The position numbers and the translations under genes are program-made. From Sipunculus nudus (taxonomy: Eukaryota; Annelida; Sipuncula; Golfingiida; Sipunculidae), in the NCBI GenBank assembly GCA_026874595.1, contig CM049316.1, positions 8,322,339-8,386,338 of the forward strand: DNA of 64,000 bases, written 5' to 3'. Positions 1 through 12,413 of this stretch are shown here, one piece after another (position 1 is the first letter of the stretch; each line of letters opens with the position of its first letter). Under the pieces are notes generated by a model that did no database searches, had not been told where the DNA came from, and worked only from the letters and a program-made list of their open reading frames with translations.

Positions 1-1780
1 TTATATTTCTACAGGAAGCACACTGTACTGAGGACATAGAAAGTGAATGGAGAAAAGACTGGCCTGGTTTCACCTTCTTTTCTCACGGAACAAACCAAGC
101 AAGGGGTGTATTATCACTTATTGGAAATAATCTTGAATTTGCTGAAATTGAAAGTAAAATAGATGAGCATGGACGTTTTATTTTGATAAAAGCGAATATT
201 CAAGGTTCTTTGTTTATTATTGTAAATACTTATGTCCCAAACACGGAACAACAACAAATATTATTTTCAATATTGTGAATGAATATATGCAAAAAATGGT
301 TACAGATCAAGAGACACAAATTATATAGGGTGGGGATTTCAACATGTGCCTGTCAAGTCTCGACGCAGGGGAAAAAATTATAGTGTAAAAATCAAATCCG
401 TTAAATTCATGAATTCGAAATCCGTCTACTCGTAACTATACATGGCGATCTACTCGTAACTATACATGGCGATCGTTCAATCCCTTCAAACAGCATAGAT
501 TGGACCTCTTATTGGTTAGTTCTGAATTAAATACCATTGTAAAGGATGTACAAATTATTCCAGTCAATCAAACTTGGTCAAAGGTATTGTTATAAACGGC
601 ACTGAATTAAAACAATGTCTCTTTGCCGATGACAGCACATTCTTTTTAAAAGACTTGAAATCAATGGAGGCATTGCTACAAATTTTAAATGATTTTTCAA
701 TGATATCTTCAGTGAAAGTGAATTTCAACAAATGTGAAGCCGCTCGGATGGGAAGGAGAAAAGACACGGTGGAATATTCAAACAAATATCAAATGGGTTG
801 ACCTTCATTCCGATGCTATAAAAATCCTAGGTATATGGTATACATACAGGGATGATTTGTCATACGAGTTGAATTTTTAAAAGGTTTATAATAATATTTC
901 AAGAACGTTTAATATGTGGAAATCGAGAGGGCTGACAATATTTGGGCGAAATACGATAATTAAAACCTTCGGAATATCAAAACTAATGTACACTATGAAC
1001 ATTCTTGAACCCCCAAGGGGTTTTATCAAAAAGGTGAAAATTTGCATTGTTGATTTTATATGGTATGGCCGTAAGCCGAAAATTAAATATGATGTGCTGA
1101 TAAGTGAATCAGAAAATGGAGGTATACAAGTACCAGATGTTGAGTCTATTTTAGAATGTCAAAGAATATCTTGGCTGGTCAGATTAAAACACATGGCAAA
1201 TTTGAAAAGCACAGTTGTACCAAATTTCTATCTACAGAGAGTGTGGGTGGTATAGAAAACATGGGGGTTAATTTTGATATAAGTTGTATCACACGAAAAT
1301 TCTACAGTCATTGTTTCGCCGTCTGGGATAAGTATACATCTTCTGACCCACATCAAAGTTGATAAAAAATCTGTCTATTTTGGTTTTCTAGATAAAATAG
1401 GGATACGTTTAGGGATCTATATAACGCCGATGGCTCTTTAAAATATCTATCAGAAATAGTTGACTGTTCCAGCAAGGAATATAAAAAAATGTATCTATAC
1501 TGGATGTCCATTCAAAAGGCAATACCACAGCAATGGATAACAATCTTGAAAAATAACATATTCAATATTTTAATAGTTATGTCTCAAATCAGCTGAAAAT
1601 AACAATCAGTGGTAATATTGTTGAGTTTACCAAGTTGGGATTTAAGCACTTATACACCCATATTCTGCAAAATTAAAAAATCAGAACCAGTAGTTATAAA
1701 GAAACTCCAAAATTTATTTAACGACAAATTAAGGTCTAATCATCGTCAAACAACCTTGGTTTAATTTAGCTTTAGAATTC
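1..1780 (+). pseudogene. Decayed, internally deleted L1/Tx1-like LINE ORF2
   Basis: Fragments in several frames. 13-278: endonuclease start with LQEAHCTEDIE, then a stop at 276-278. About 300-540: later endonuclease pieces including GGDFNM and HRLDLLLVSSELN. About 580-800: reverse transcriptase with the FADD catalytic box and the NFNKCEA motif. 850-1255: the post-RT segment with WKSRGLTIFGRNTIIK and GGIQVPD. About 1490-1780: further C-terminal scraps such as IQKAIPQQW. The order is that of an L1-type element with an APE endonuclease, but the sequence between the endonuclease and FADD is missing. It is dead through stops, frameshifts and the deletion. Confidence 0.85.
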
Positions 1781-2630
1781 ATATTAATAATAATTTTAGA
1801 CACAGTGATGTATATATATTTAGAATCCTTAGAATATTCTCTATCAGATGAGATATATTTAAAAAGTGTAACAATGTCCACTTTGAAAATTTAAAACTTG
1901 AAATGATTTAAAATTATTTTTTTTAATTGGATATATCTCAAAATTGGCATAGGGTATGTATGTGGAAATAGTATCATTTGAAACTACATACAAATATCTC
2001 CAGGCGTTTTTTTTTTGTTATATCTTTATTGTCTTTTTTTCAAAATGAATTTTAAATGTAAAAAAAATGTGTGATGTTAACAATACTTATTTCGTTTAAA
2101 TAACGTATTTCTACTACACTAAAAACGATATAGGTAAAAGAAAAAAAAACGCATTTTAGAATACTTGTTGAATTACCTATATGCAAAATTTGAAGACTCT
2201 ATATTCGATGGTTTTTGAGAAATATCGCTCTGAAGACCGTCCAGTCTCCTGAAATACTGTTTTAAGAAAACGGCCAAAAACTGTTTGGGAAGAGAAATTT
2301 CGTATTGAGTGGAAAACAGGGAGATAAGCGCAAATGACAGTTGTATTTTGTCACTAAATGTTCGGATGAGAATCGGTTTCAATATATAAATTATTAAATT
2401 TAATGGTTTATCAATGTTAAAAAAGGATTTTGTTAGGCATCATGACAACTGGAGAACTGTCAAACTAAAGTAGGCGGAGCTTACTGGTCCGAGGGGTCGG
2501 TCATCGGTAATCAAGTCATGGGCTACCGCGCCAGGGCATGCGTCAGGTGTGAAGTGACTGATAAGAACGATCACTCTGTTTACTCGGCGTTCTCATTCAG
2601 ACCACAATATACCCTAATCCAATTAACAGC
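1781..2630. other. AT-rich intergenic sequence, no gene seen
   Basis: No coding signal or recognisable repeat. It may include the 3' end of the LINE, but no poly-A tail or target duplication could be defined. Confidence 0.5.
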
Positions 2631-2632
2631 TT

Positions 2633-2709
2633 GTCTCTCTCTCTCACACAATTATATATGAGACACTACATATCTAGTAGCAACACATATCTCTCTCTCT
2701 CTCTCTCAT
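2633..2709. repeat. CT microsatellite, interrupted
   Basis: Two runs of TCTC (2633-2645 and 2690-2709) flank a short unique stretch. Confidence 0.85.
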
Positions 2710-5700
2710 TAGATTTATTTACACCGGTGATATACGCGCTAAATCGTGCTGCGGCCGCTCTTCCTTTACCGGTCGCTCTCATAGCTAAGACTTCGATCCG
2801 GCGCGGTTCACTTCGCAAAATTTGTTAGCAGGCGACGTGGTGGTGTAACTTGGTGCCGCGTTCCTCTCACAAAATTCATTCGTGCAAAGCAGTCCCATAT
2901 TACTGCATCATCCTCGGCGTTTATCTACATCCTCCACCAACGACACGGGAACCTTGTGATCAGCAGTATGTGACTGTCTCTCGTTCAAATAGCGAATTTT
3001 ATCTTCGCTCATTCTACTCTTTTTTCTTCGACCCATGACGTTCAGTTTGAAGATAGTGTATATTATAGAAGAAGGAACGATGTTTTCGGTAATGGTTTTG
3101 ACGATGTAATGATGGACCCTAAGAGAAAATGTTATAGTGTATAACAATATTACAGAAATAACAATCGGTAAATTCATATTTCTGGGTATATTCTTGGTGC
3201 CAGGACCATTATTGGGTGACACTAACATATTTTAGGGCAGTGACATAGACATTATTCGGCGACTGGAGGAGTACGATGTACAGTTTACTTCTGGGTTAGG
3301 CGTATAGGGGGACGTGTTTGTATATTAATTAATGCCAATTTGTAAGTGCCGGTAATAAAGATAAGCTCTTTCCCGGCTGACTGACCGCGGCTTCCCCACG
3401 CCTGTCAATCAACCATTTGCCTAATACCGCGAGCGCATGGTTAACCAATAAGCAACTTACACGCTGCTAACTCTCGCCGAGCTGACAGTTGGTCCTGTTT
3501 GCACCCCACGTGGGGTTGACATCTGAATTAAAATACTTATTTTTCTAATTGATACAATATAACCCCAGGAACGTGTTTTTGTGAAAAGATAGATATAGCA
3601 AACATCTATAAAACCAGATATTTTCCAGAAAAATGTAATTTTCATGATTTTGGACGATGATTAGACCTTAACTTTGAAAGATGCTGCACTGCATGTATAT
3701 ACTATACAACTCGTGAAATGTATCTGCGTTAATTTCAATTTAAAATACAGCATAATATTCTAGCAATCAATGAACTGTTATTTACCTGGAAAATATCTGA
3801 AACCAATATTGTTGCTCTTATTGTTTTACTGATATTGAATCATCGGTCCATCATTTTTGTAAAAGTCATGTTGCTGTTACATTCTATAATCAAATTCAGA
3901 CCTGGGCCGGAAAATTTGGAATTATGTTACCCGCACTCTGTCCAAAGATTGTATATTTTGGTTGTAATGCTGAGAATGAAGGGAAACCGCTTATTGATAT
4001 CTTCATATTGATTTAGATGTTTGTGTTATTCAAAAGCCGGGATAAAGAAACCCCGCCTTTGTCCTTTTTCTTCAAGATAGTGCGTACCCTCGAAAGTATG
4101 GAAAGATTGGTCGCGGAAAAAAATAATACAGTGAGAGCGCATTTACAAAAATGGAAAGCCATTAATCTGCCGATGTAATTAGTTTTCTTTTAAGGAAAAC
4201 TACCCTTATCTTTGTGGACACTTTGTCGTTATTGCATGCATGTACATGTTTGTATATCAAGTTCCGGTAGATGTCGATGATGAAAATGATAATAATAAAA
4301 AAAAGGTATACAGTATTCTGAGACATCATTCGAGAAAAAAAAGACCAACCCGCTATCTCGACCATCCCGCTATCTCGACCAACCCTATATCTCACCTTCA
4401 CGCCCCCCCCCCCCCCCCCCGGCCTATCTCGACCACCCCGCTGTGGTTATCACTTTCTTTTGCTCCCGGACAAACCTAATGTAGATCATCATGAAAACCT
4501 TCCGCTAACCCGATCATCTCGCTGTGCATGATGACCACTTTCTTTGGTCCAAGAACATCAGATGAATCGCTGGAAGCAGTTACCTGATGATTTAATCAAC
4601 AAACAAACATTCATCGCACACCTTAGTATGGCTTGTTAGTTTTTATTAGTTTTGATTGTAGAATATGTGATTTGTCAATTAATAAAAATATAATATGGAC
4701 CTGATCAATGTTATGCAAGTCTTCCTCAATGATTTAGATCTTTGTTGATAAACATGATTTACATGTAAATGTGTGTGTTTTTTTCAGTAAACAATATTAA
4801 TTATACAAATATTTTGGATAAAATACTAATTTTATCGCCCGATTTAGAATTGCTTTTGCAGTATTTTTTTATCTGCATGCATGAGTGATAAAATAACACC
4901 TATATCTTGTACATTTTTTAATCGTACAATGATGTCCCGCAAGATGTCCCCACAAGCCATATTTTACCGATCAAATTCCACAGAGAGAGACAATTAATAA
5001 TGCATAGACATCTAAATATATATCAACCACGAAACTTTTTACGTAATAACAAGTAATATATAGAAAAATAATAAAAACTTCAAAACCAAGAAATAATGTC
5101 GGTTAACATATTAGTTTATTAGCGGGTCGACAGATGGCGCTGGAGGAAGCGTCATGGTCCTCTCTCTCCTGTTTTCTTTATTTGTGAACATGGACACTGA
5201 TGATTCCGATACAACGTAGGCCTATGTTTTATGGATTTTCAATACTGGGGTAAAATTTGGTCCTTAAACCCTGTTTAATAATTGATGAATCAAAGATTCG
5301 CATTGTTCTAAAGACAGGATACTTACAGACATTAAAGTGCAGCGGATATTCTATAATGAAATAAAGAATAAGATATACTCACCCGAACTTACAGTATGTA
5401 GATACAGGCAACATTAGGTAATATTACCTAAATTGTTGCTCTGGAACAGCTACATATGCTTATAGCTAAAAACATGTCCATTTTTGATTCCCACTAAATT
5501 AAAGATTTTTTAAAAGATGAAAAAGTTAAATGCATGAAGGTTTTATATATTAATGCTTCAAACATTCCATTTTCAATATATGGACTTATTAGTCTCTCCT
5601 CTAAAAGGATATTTTTTTATCTTATGCCTTTGTATAAAAGCAAGCCTTGTTTAAGTGAAAATTTAAAAAAATGACTCTTTTTATTGGCAAGACTTTTATA

Positions 5701-6480
5701 GGTGAAAATAAAAACCTTTATCCATGTGTATTTCAAATATATATACCGTACAAAATTTTCATTTTTTAAATTTTACATCCAAATTGAAGAGTCGCAGAGG
5801 AATCATGTTTAAGAATTATGCCGGAGGACATTTTGGTGAAATACCTAAACAAGATGAACAGCCTCCATGAAGTTTGACATATGTTTTCTGGTCTAATTTT
5901 ATAAAACGTTCAACGGATAAACATTAGTTTACTGTTAAGAGATATCGTAATAGGCCCCTTTTAATACTAAAAGGCCTACTGTCGCTTGCATTCAAGGCGG
6001 GACAGACTTCTGGCGTCAATAGCGACCTCCGCTGAGAAATTAGCCTCATAACGCATTGTGTTTCTTCGACTAGTCTATTTCATTTATAAAGGAAAGTAGT
6101 AAAATTGGGAATATCCCAAATGGCCGCCAGAAGGCCTAGAATACATCAAATATAAATAAACAAAAAGGGTATAACTAATTAACTATATGTAATAAAATAT
6201 TTGCAGGTGTTTCTTTGGGTCGCAGAATCCGATTATGGTTTTAATTTGCTAATTTAAGGACTCCCCAGGCCAAAATGTGCGGTAAGCTGGGTTTAAAACT
6301 CACACATGGTAGGTTTTGTTAGAAAATATACTAAAACAGTCACGATTTATCTGGTTTATGTCAAGTGACGAGGCGCCGGCTTCTGAAACGCTCCAACAGG
6401 TTATTAGATGCAACTGTCAGACTAACTGCTGCACCTTCAGATGCACGAGTATAAAGAATCACATAGCGTGCACCATGGCT
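2710..6480. other. Intergenic region with two CpG-richer patches, no gene seen
   Basis: Patches at about 2735-2835 and 3340-3500 are GC-rich and CpG-containing against an AT-rich background; the second has CCAAT-like and GGTTAACC-like words. They could be promoter remnants or repeats, but no exon is convincing on either strand. The rest is AT-rich without recognised features, apart from a C tract at 4403-4420. Confidence 0.4.
4403..4420. repeat. C18 tract
   Basis: Uninterrupted run of 18 C in intergenic sequence. Confidence 0.97.
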
Positions 6481-6499
6481 TGTTGAACCTGCGGCGTCT

Positions 6500-7185
6500 T
6501 TTCAAGAACAGGGAAAAGTCAGGGAATTTCATAAAAAGTCATTGAATTTTTTGATGATTTTGTAAGTCAGGGAAACGTCAGGGCATTTTAAATGACTATG
6601 GCGACTGTAGTTGATTATCAGGTAGGAAGGCTTTTTCATCTCACGAGCCAGCATTTTATGATTTCATACTACATTTTCCTTTCAATTAAAGTTGTGTTGT
6701 GTCTGTAGGTGTAATCTTATTTCCCTTTGGTTTATGTACACATGTTAGCTGATGATGCATAGCATGGATACACAAAATGTAAACATGCAGCACCAAGCAT
6801 TAATTAATAACCACAACTAATATATAGTACTAGTAAAACATTTTACACAAAGACATGAATCTGCATAAGTAACAAAGTACAAAGGCAGAACAGAGTGCAT
6901 TTACTTTGATCCACCGAAGTCATTTGTTGTTATTATGTGATAAATTTATACACATGATAAATGCTTGATAACAGAGTGTGTGGTTCATTGAAAATTACAT
7001 TGTTAATTCCAAATTTCGGGTTTCATTCTGCTTAGCTGCTAAGTTATAATTTTTCATATAATAAAATTTGCTTTGCAGTAGAATGACGTTTTTGAGAAGA
7101 AATTGAATTTGGTGGGTTAGTTTTTTTTCCTAGAAAACCAGCAAAAGGTCCGGGAACAGTCAGAGAAAGTCAGGGAAAAGGAATA
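6500..7185. repeat. Scattered GTCAGGGAAA-type motif region
   Basis: The word GTCAGGGAA and close variants recur at about 6518, 6565 and 7150-7180 on either side of 550 bp of AT-rich sequence. This looks like the two ends of a decayed interspersed repeat. The family is not recognised. Confidence 0.35.
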
Positions 7186-7224
7186 CTAACAAAACATTTG
7201 CTGATCGGGAATTTTTCAACATGT

Positions 7225-7382
7225 GGACCTTCTCTTTGGAAGGAACTTCCTAATGATGTTAAATGCAGCGAAAATATCGACGACTTCAAAAGAAAATTAA
7301 AAACGTGTCTTTTTCGACTAAGTTTTGATCAAATTTTAACTCTTGTGTCATAATATATTTTAGTGCTTTTGTAAAGCGCCAC

Positions 7383-7433
<51 letters not shown>

Positions 7434-7438
7434 TATAA
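7225..7438 (+). mobile_element. 3' end of a CR1/RTE-like LINE with a TA-repeat tail
   Basis: An open stretch encodes SLWKELPNDVKCSENIDDFK and continues to KRKLKTCLF, the last residues of many CR1/RTE-type reverse transcriptase ORFs, with a stop at about 7350. A short 3' UTR-like segment (AAAGCGCCACTGAA) and a (TA)n run (about 7387-7438) follow. Only the last fragment is present, as expected for 5' truncation. Confidence 0.65.
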
Positions 7439-7444
7439 AGGTAG

Positions 7445-8330
7445 GTGCTATATTAAATTAATAAAGTTTAATTTTAAAAGTCAGAGATTTTTTCTGAGTT
7501 TACTGCTGGCAACCCTGTGCGTAACTCACAACAAACACTTTCGGATAAGGATGGATAAGATGACGTCTGATTTTACATGTGATCATAACATATCTACATG
7601 ATATTATAGATATGGTGATTAAAACATGGGACCCATGTGTCATAGTGCTCAGCTGAAGTTGATCTTGAAGGTAAAAATCTAAAATAAAAACTGATGAAGA
7701 TAAAGTCTGATAGGAAAAGGTAGTATAAGCTAGATATCGGTTGATATGATTGATTTGAACTGATAAGTAAGAAATTTTTTGCTAATAATACTTTGTGATC
7801 TGACCATGTGTTTCCTATAATGATGAAACTGAAGCATGTAAGTAATTTGTAAACATGAGATCTATACTATTACCATGATCAGTGGTTGACTCCTTGATAA
7901 GTTGTTGACAGCTCAGTTTTGTTTTTTGCTCAATTTTATCCTATTTTTTTATCATATCATTTTTTTTTTCAATTCTTTAAATTTTATACAGTTGCTGTAT
8001 AACTAACGTCCCCAGTCCACAGCTGCAAGGACATTATGGTGGGGAAGGGGATTGGAGTTGCTGAATGTTAGGAGTTCAACATCTCTGCATATACATATGG
8101 GACATGAAATTTAACTCAACATTTCGTACATGAAAAACAGAAGATGCATAATTACTGAATATTAATTAAGGACAGACGGACAAGTAGACAAAAAAGGCAG
8201 ATCAATTTATTTCCAATTCTTCTGAGGCAGGAAAATAATGAACAAAAGCTTGCATTAGATCCTCCCTTAATTATTATTATGTAATTTTTTAAAAGTTTAT
8301 AATTTTCATACATTTGCAATATAACATATT
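7445..8330. other. AT-rich intergenic sequence, nothing recognised
   Basis: No ORF, repeat or RNA gene could be supported. Confidence 0.45.
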
Positions 8331-8333
8331 GGA

Positions 8334-8580
8334 CAGCTGAGCGGTAAAACGCTTGGCTTTCTCCGCTGGCGACCCGGGTTCGATCCCCGGTGTGGCTATG
8401 AGAGTGGGCTGTAGTTGCCCGTCCAAGGTCGGTGGTTTTCTCCGGGTCCTCCGGTTTCCTCCACCCTTATCGACTACCGAGCGCCAACATCTGAGCCATG
8501 AAGAGTGCCTCGTATTAGTTATAATAACTAGTTGTACAATCCATGTAAAATAAATAAAGTTTATAAATAAAGTTTATATA
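8334..8580 (+). mobile_element. tRNA-derived SINE
   Basis: The head resembles a tRNA: A-box-like TGAGCGGTAAAACGC (about 8338) and a near-perfect B box GGTTCGATCCCC (about 8377-8388). A central domain with GGTTTTCTCCGGGTCCTCCG follows, like conserved core domains of invertebrate SINEs, then a tail of repeated AAATAAAGTTTAT (about 8548-8578). A decayed copy of the same family lies at 57845-57945. Confidence 0.8.
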
Positions 8581-8849
8581 ACATATATATTTGGATAAAC
8601 ATGTTTAATTCAATTCTCATTTCTAAATATCGTCATCATTTATTGCTAATTTTGCTCATATAAAATCACATTATGCACACTGATGGATCTAATCTTTTTT
8701 TAATTATAATTTGATTTAAATTATTTAAAAGGATATTAGTTATTTAAAGATTGCCACAGTAACATAGCATCTTGTGGATTACATTGGAGATAAAACAGCT
8801 TTTCAGTTTTGGAAATACAGTTCAAACAATAACAATTATTCCATTAAAC

Positions 8850-9725
8850 TTTATGTATATTGCTGTAGGGATGGGATAGGGAGTGATTTGAGAATAACTG
8901 TGCACCTTTGACAGCAGGGGTGCTCCTGAGTAATGCATTTCTTATCAGGGTATGCTGGCAAAGATTTATCAAGTGACCTCCAGTGATCAGCAGTGGGCAG
9001 TTTGGATCTTGAGAATGCAAGTGAATACAGTTGCGTCCCCCCTACCCCTAAAAAAACTTCAATAACTAGCCTCGTTTGTGAACTTATATTTTCAAATTTC
9101 ATATTTTAGCAGATAAAATCCGTGTGCATATGCTGTGAAAATCAAATCAGCAGTGCTCAAAGGATTAAAACGTACCTTGGTCAAAGTTGGGCAAAATTTA
9201 AGGTACTGAATTTACACTTTTATGCTAATAATTTTAAGAATTTACAGAATGTTGATCTTATTTCTTTCATACAATTAAATTTTGATTTAGTTGTAACCTT
9301 GAAAAAAATTCTCCAAATAATAGCAGTTACCATGTTAAAACAGAAAATATATTTCTTACTATTTTGATAAGGTACTTAATGTTTCGGTTTTAGAAATTAT
9401 GTTATATTGACCCTAATTTTGGCCAGTTCATAGGAAATGTATAGCATGAATTTATGAATGTTTATAAATATGAACAAACACAGACGAGTAGTTTGGATTT
9501 TAAGGCAGGCATGAAGTGTAATAACAGGTTTTCCTTAATTTCTCGAAGGACCGAAGTCGCATTAGCCCAATTTAGGGCTTACTAGGAGAAGCAAGAGAAC
9601 TTATGCATGGTTATCTAACTGTATGTAAAAGAATGGTTTCAAAAGGTGCCAGTCTACGGACAGAAAGACGGACGGACAGGTGACAGACAATGGATTACAA
9701 CTTTAGCTCAAATGGCTTGTATTCA
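8850..9725 (-). mobile_element. F1 repeat, minus-strand copy with a single core
   Basis: Read on the minus strand it is colinear with the F1 copies at 30161 and 43026: hairpin remnant (AGCCATTTGAGCTAAAG at about 9720), GTCCGTCCGTC microsatellite with GACTGGCAC, the TTAAGGAAAACCT block (about 9530), the ACTTCA..CTGCCT block (about 9500), then TACCTTAAATTTTGCCCAAC (about 9200) and the GAGGCTAGTTATTGAAG end block (about 9060). It holds one core, where the + strand copies hold two in tandem. The inner boundary (8850-9040) is uncertain. Confidence 0.75.
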
Positions 9726-9729
9726 GTTG

Positions 9730-10636
9730 AACTAAAAATTGTAATGTGAGTCAACAGTTTGGACAGTGTTAAGGTTTTCCAGAGATCATTGGTTATTGTT
9801 GCCATTTTTAGGTGGTGTACGTTGCTTATGACGACCCTTAACTCACAGATTGCTGATTTTTTATATCTATTCCATAGTGTCTTATAGTTCATGAAATACA
9901 CTTTTTTCATAACTACTTGAACAAGAATAAGCATGACGATAACCAAATAAGAGATATTTCATACAACACCGTTTGAACGATGATGTATGGTAAAATAAAA
10001 GCTATTTTCTGCCTTGTCAGATTGGATGATTTTCAAACTTTCCCCCACACAATTGCTTAGGACTTTTGTCTGACATTAAGGCCATATTAAGGAATCAAAA
10101 TCAGGTGATTTTGCTTTTGTTGCAATTTGTGTGAGGTTGACCACTTATTTCGGGTAAAATGTCTGTACTACTTAATCATATAAGGGGGACCTGATATCTA
10201 CATATTGTCGGCACGAGGCCAATACATGGACAATTACGTTAATAGGACTATATGACTGTACTTCTCTCTCATCTAATATCATTAACATATATCTTGTGTA
10301 CAACTGTTTTTATTTACCTTTTGTTTTGGTTCGGGTGACTTTCAGTTAATCTGAGATATAGATCGGGGTGTGTCTTTGTCCCCCCCCCCCCCCCCCTCCG
10401 CCCGCTCTGTCCGCCCTTATATAAGAGAAATATAATAAAACAACCTGAGGCTGAGATGGCCCAGTCTGTCCCTGACTCGGGATGCACTCTACATTTTCTT
10501 TTTATTTTTGCGCATTCCTTACTTGATTTTTATTTTTTAAGTTTTTTACTTGCATTTTGAAAAGCAGAAATCATATGAAAGTCATGAAACAGTGAGTAAA
10601 GCATACAGATTGTTTCCGTGAGTGCCAACAGAATGA
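9730..10636. other. Intergenic sequence before the minisatellite, no gene seen
   Basis: AT-rich sequence without a supported ORF. It contains a 17-base C tract at 10380-10396. Confidence 0.5.
10380..10396. repeat. C17 tract
   Basis: Uninterrupted run of 17 C, about 240 bp before the 47-bp minisatellite. Confidence 0.97.
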
Positions 10637-11577
10637 CTCTTTATCCGGTGTTGTAATCGTGTTGTGGTGGTAGGGATTATGTGCTCTTTATCCGGTGTTG
10701 TAATCGTGTTGCGGTGGTAGGGATTATGTGCTCTTTATCCGGTGTTGTAATCGTGTTGTGGTGGTAGGGATTATGTGCTCTTTATCCGGTGTTGTAATCG
10801 TGTTGTGGTGGTAGGGATTATGTGCTCTTTATCCGGTGTTGTAATCGTGTTGTGGTGGTAGGGATTATGTGCTCTTTATCCGGTGTTGTAATCGTGTTGT
10901 TGTGGTAGGGATTATGTGCTCTTTATCCGGTGTTGTAATCGTGTTGTGGTGGTAGGGATTATGTGCTCTTTATCCGGTGTTGTAATCGTGTTGTGGTGGT
11001 AGGGATTATGTGCTCTTTATCCGGTGTTGTAATCGTGTTGTGGTGGTAGGGATTATGTGCTCTTTATCCGGTGTTGTAATCGTGTTGTGGTGGTAGGGAT
11101 TATGTGCTCTTTATCCGGTGTTGTAATCGTGTTGTGATGGTAGGGATTATGTGCTCTTTATCCGGTGTTGTAATCGTGTTGTGGTGGGAGGGATTATGTG
11201 CTCTTTATCCGGTGTTGTAATCGTGTTGTGGTGGTAGGGATTATGTGCTTTATCCGGTGTTGTAATCGTGTTGTGGTGGTAGGGATTATGTGCTCTTTAT
11301 CCGGTGTTGTAATCGTGTTGTGGTGGTAGGGATTATGTGCTCTTTATCCGGTGTTGTAATCGTGTTGTGGTGGTAGGGATTATGTGCTCTTTATCCGGTG
11401 TTGTAATCGTGTTGTGGTGGTAGGGATTATGTGCTCTTTATCCGGTGTTGTAATCGTGTTGTGGTGGTAGGGATTATGTGCTCTTTATCCGGTGTTGTAA
11501 TCGTGTTGTGGTGGGAGGGATTATGTGCTCTTTATCCGGTGTTGTAATCGTGTTGTGGTGGTAGGGATTATGTGCTT
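10637..11577. repeat. 47-bp minisatellite, about 20 units
   Basis: A near-perfect tandem array of a 47-bp unit (it starts CTCTTTATCCGGTGTTGTAA). Units differ by rare single changes (GCGGTGG, TTGTGG, GATGGTA, GTGGGAG) and by loss of CT in one unit. A GTGGGAG variant followed by a CT-less junction occurs twice, 327 bp apart, showing duplication of a seven-unit block. Confidence 0.97.
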
Positions 11578-11737
11578 TATTCTGAAAGCTATCCACCTAT
11601 ACAGCATCTTTGTCAGTTTGCCAAAAAGTAGGTTTAGGAATTGTCCTGAAACTTGATATGCTTATATCAGCTACACAGATGATCCTTTCCCGATCACCAT
11701 CCGCCTGCCATTTATAAACCCCGACTGTCAATTAACT
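11578..11737. other. Spacer between minisatellite and AAT repeats
   Basis: Unique-looking sequence without a supported feature. Confidence 0.4.
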
Positions 11738-11753
11738 GTGTTAATTTTGTTAA

Positions 11754-11757
11754 TAAA

Positions 11758-11794
<37 letters not shown>

Positions 11795-11878
11795 TTATTA
11801 TTATTCTGTTTAAGTAATAATAACAATTATCATTACCGTATTATATTAACATTTAATAAAAATAATAACAATAATAAA

Positions 11879-11946
<68 letters not shown>

Positions 11947-11975
11947 TTACCGTTTTATATTAACATTTTATTATG

Positions 11976-12010
<35 letters not shown>
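11754..12010. repeat. Inverted AAT / ATT microsatellite
   Basis: (AAT)n at about 11756-11792 and 11878-11944 face (ATT)n at about 11793-11805 and 11976-12010. The arms are complementary and could form long AT-only hairpins. The block ends about 390 bp before the kinesin ATG. Confidence 0.9.
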
Positions 12011-12012
<2 letters not shown>

Positions 12013-12213
12013 GTTAGTGTACTGCTACATTGACGTGGGATCTATTAAATTACTGAAAAGCTATTTTTTTGTGTCACAAGTGCTGCGCAAAACAACAGCC
12101 ATTAAATAAGACCATGTTTATGACAGCTTTGTTCACGGGCCAAACCGCTGGCCTCCTCAAATTTTACTACCTTTGTAATAGCTTTGTAACTGCATGTAAC
12201 ACGCACATGGTCA

Positions 12214-12399
12214 CACGCGACTTGTTTGTTTACGTCCCCAAGGTGTTTAATGATAAGGTACACAGGTTTCCGTGACGTCACAGGTATATGTTTCCTTGAC
12301 GGTAGTGTACATAGCTCGCCAGGCAAAGGAGGCCGAACCGAGAACACACAGAACGCAGTCGGATTCTTACGGGTTGAAAGCAATACAAAACAACACAAA
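12214..12399 (+). promoter_or_regulatory. Candidate promoter/5' UTR of the kinesin gene with CRE and forkhead-type sites
   Basis: The stretch before the ATG holds a perfect palindromic CRE (TGACGTCA, 12273-12280) and a forkhead-type site (TGTTTAC, 12227-12233, inside a TTGTTTGTTTAC run). It is less AT-rich than its surroundings. No TATA box is convincing. The transcription start cannot be placed from sequence alone. Confidence 0.4.
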
Positions 12400-12413
12400 A
12401 TGCCGGAGGACTC
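12400..12413 (+). CDS. KIF28: Kinesin exon 1 (residues 1-5)
   Basis: The exon encodes MPED and two bases of the next Ser codon, then a strong donor GTAAGT at 12414. The ATG is preceded by CACAAA, an acceptable context with A at -3. Intron 1 is only 88 bp, unlike the later introns. Confidence 0.85.

Noticed and set aside
8353-8553. Small ORF or a functional tRNA gene
   Set aside because: The A and B boxes are present but the cloverleaf is not, and SINE core and tail follow, so it is a SINE.
10637-11577. CRISPR-like array
   Set aside because: The units are contiguous 47-bp repeats without unique spacers, and the DNA is eukaryotic.
11738-12109. Open frame of 123 codons rich in Asn and Tyr
   Set aside because: It is only the AAT/ATT microsatellite read as protein.
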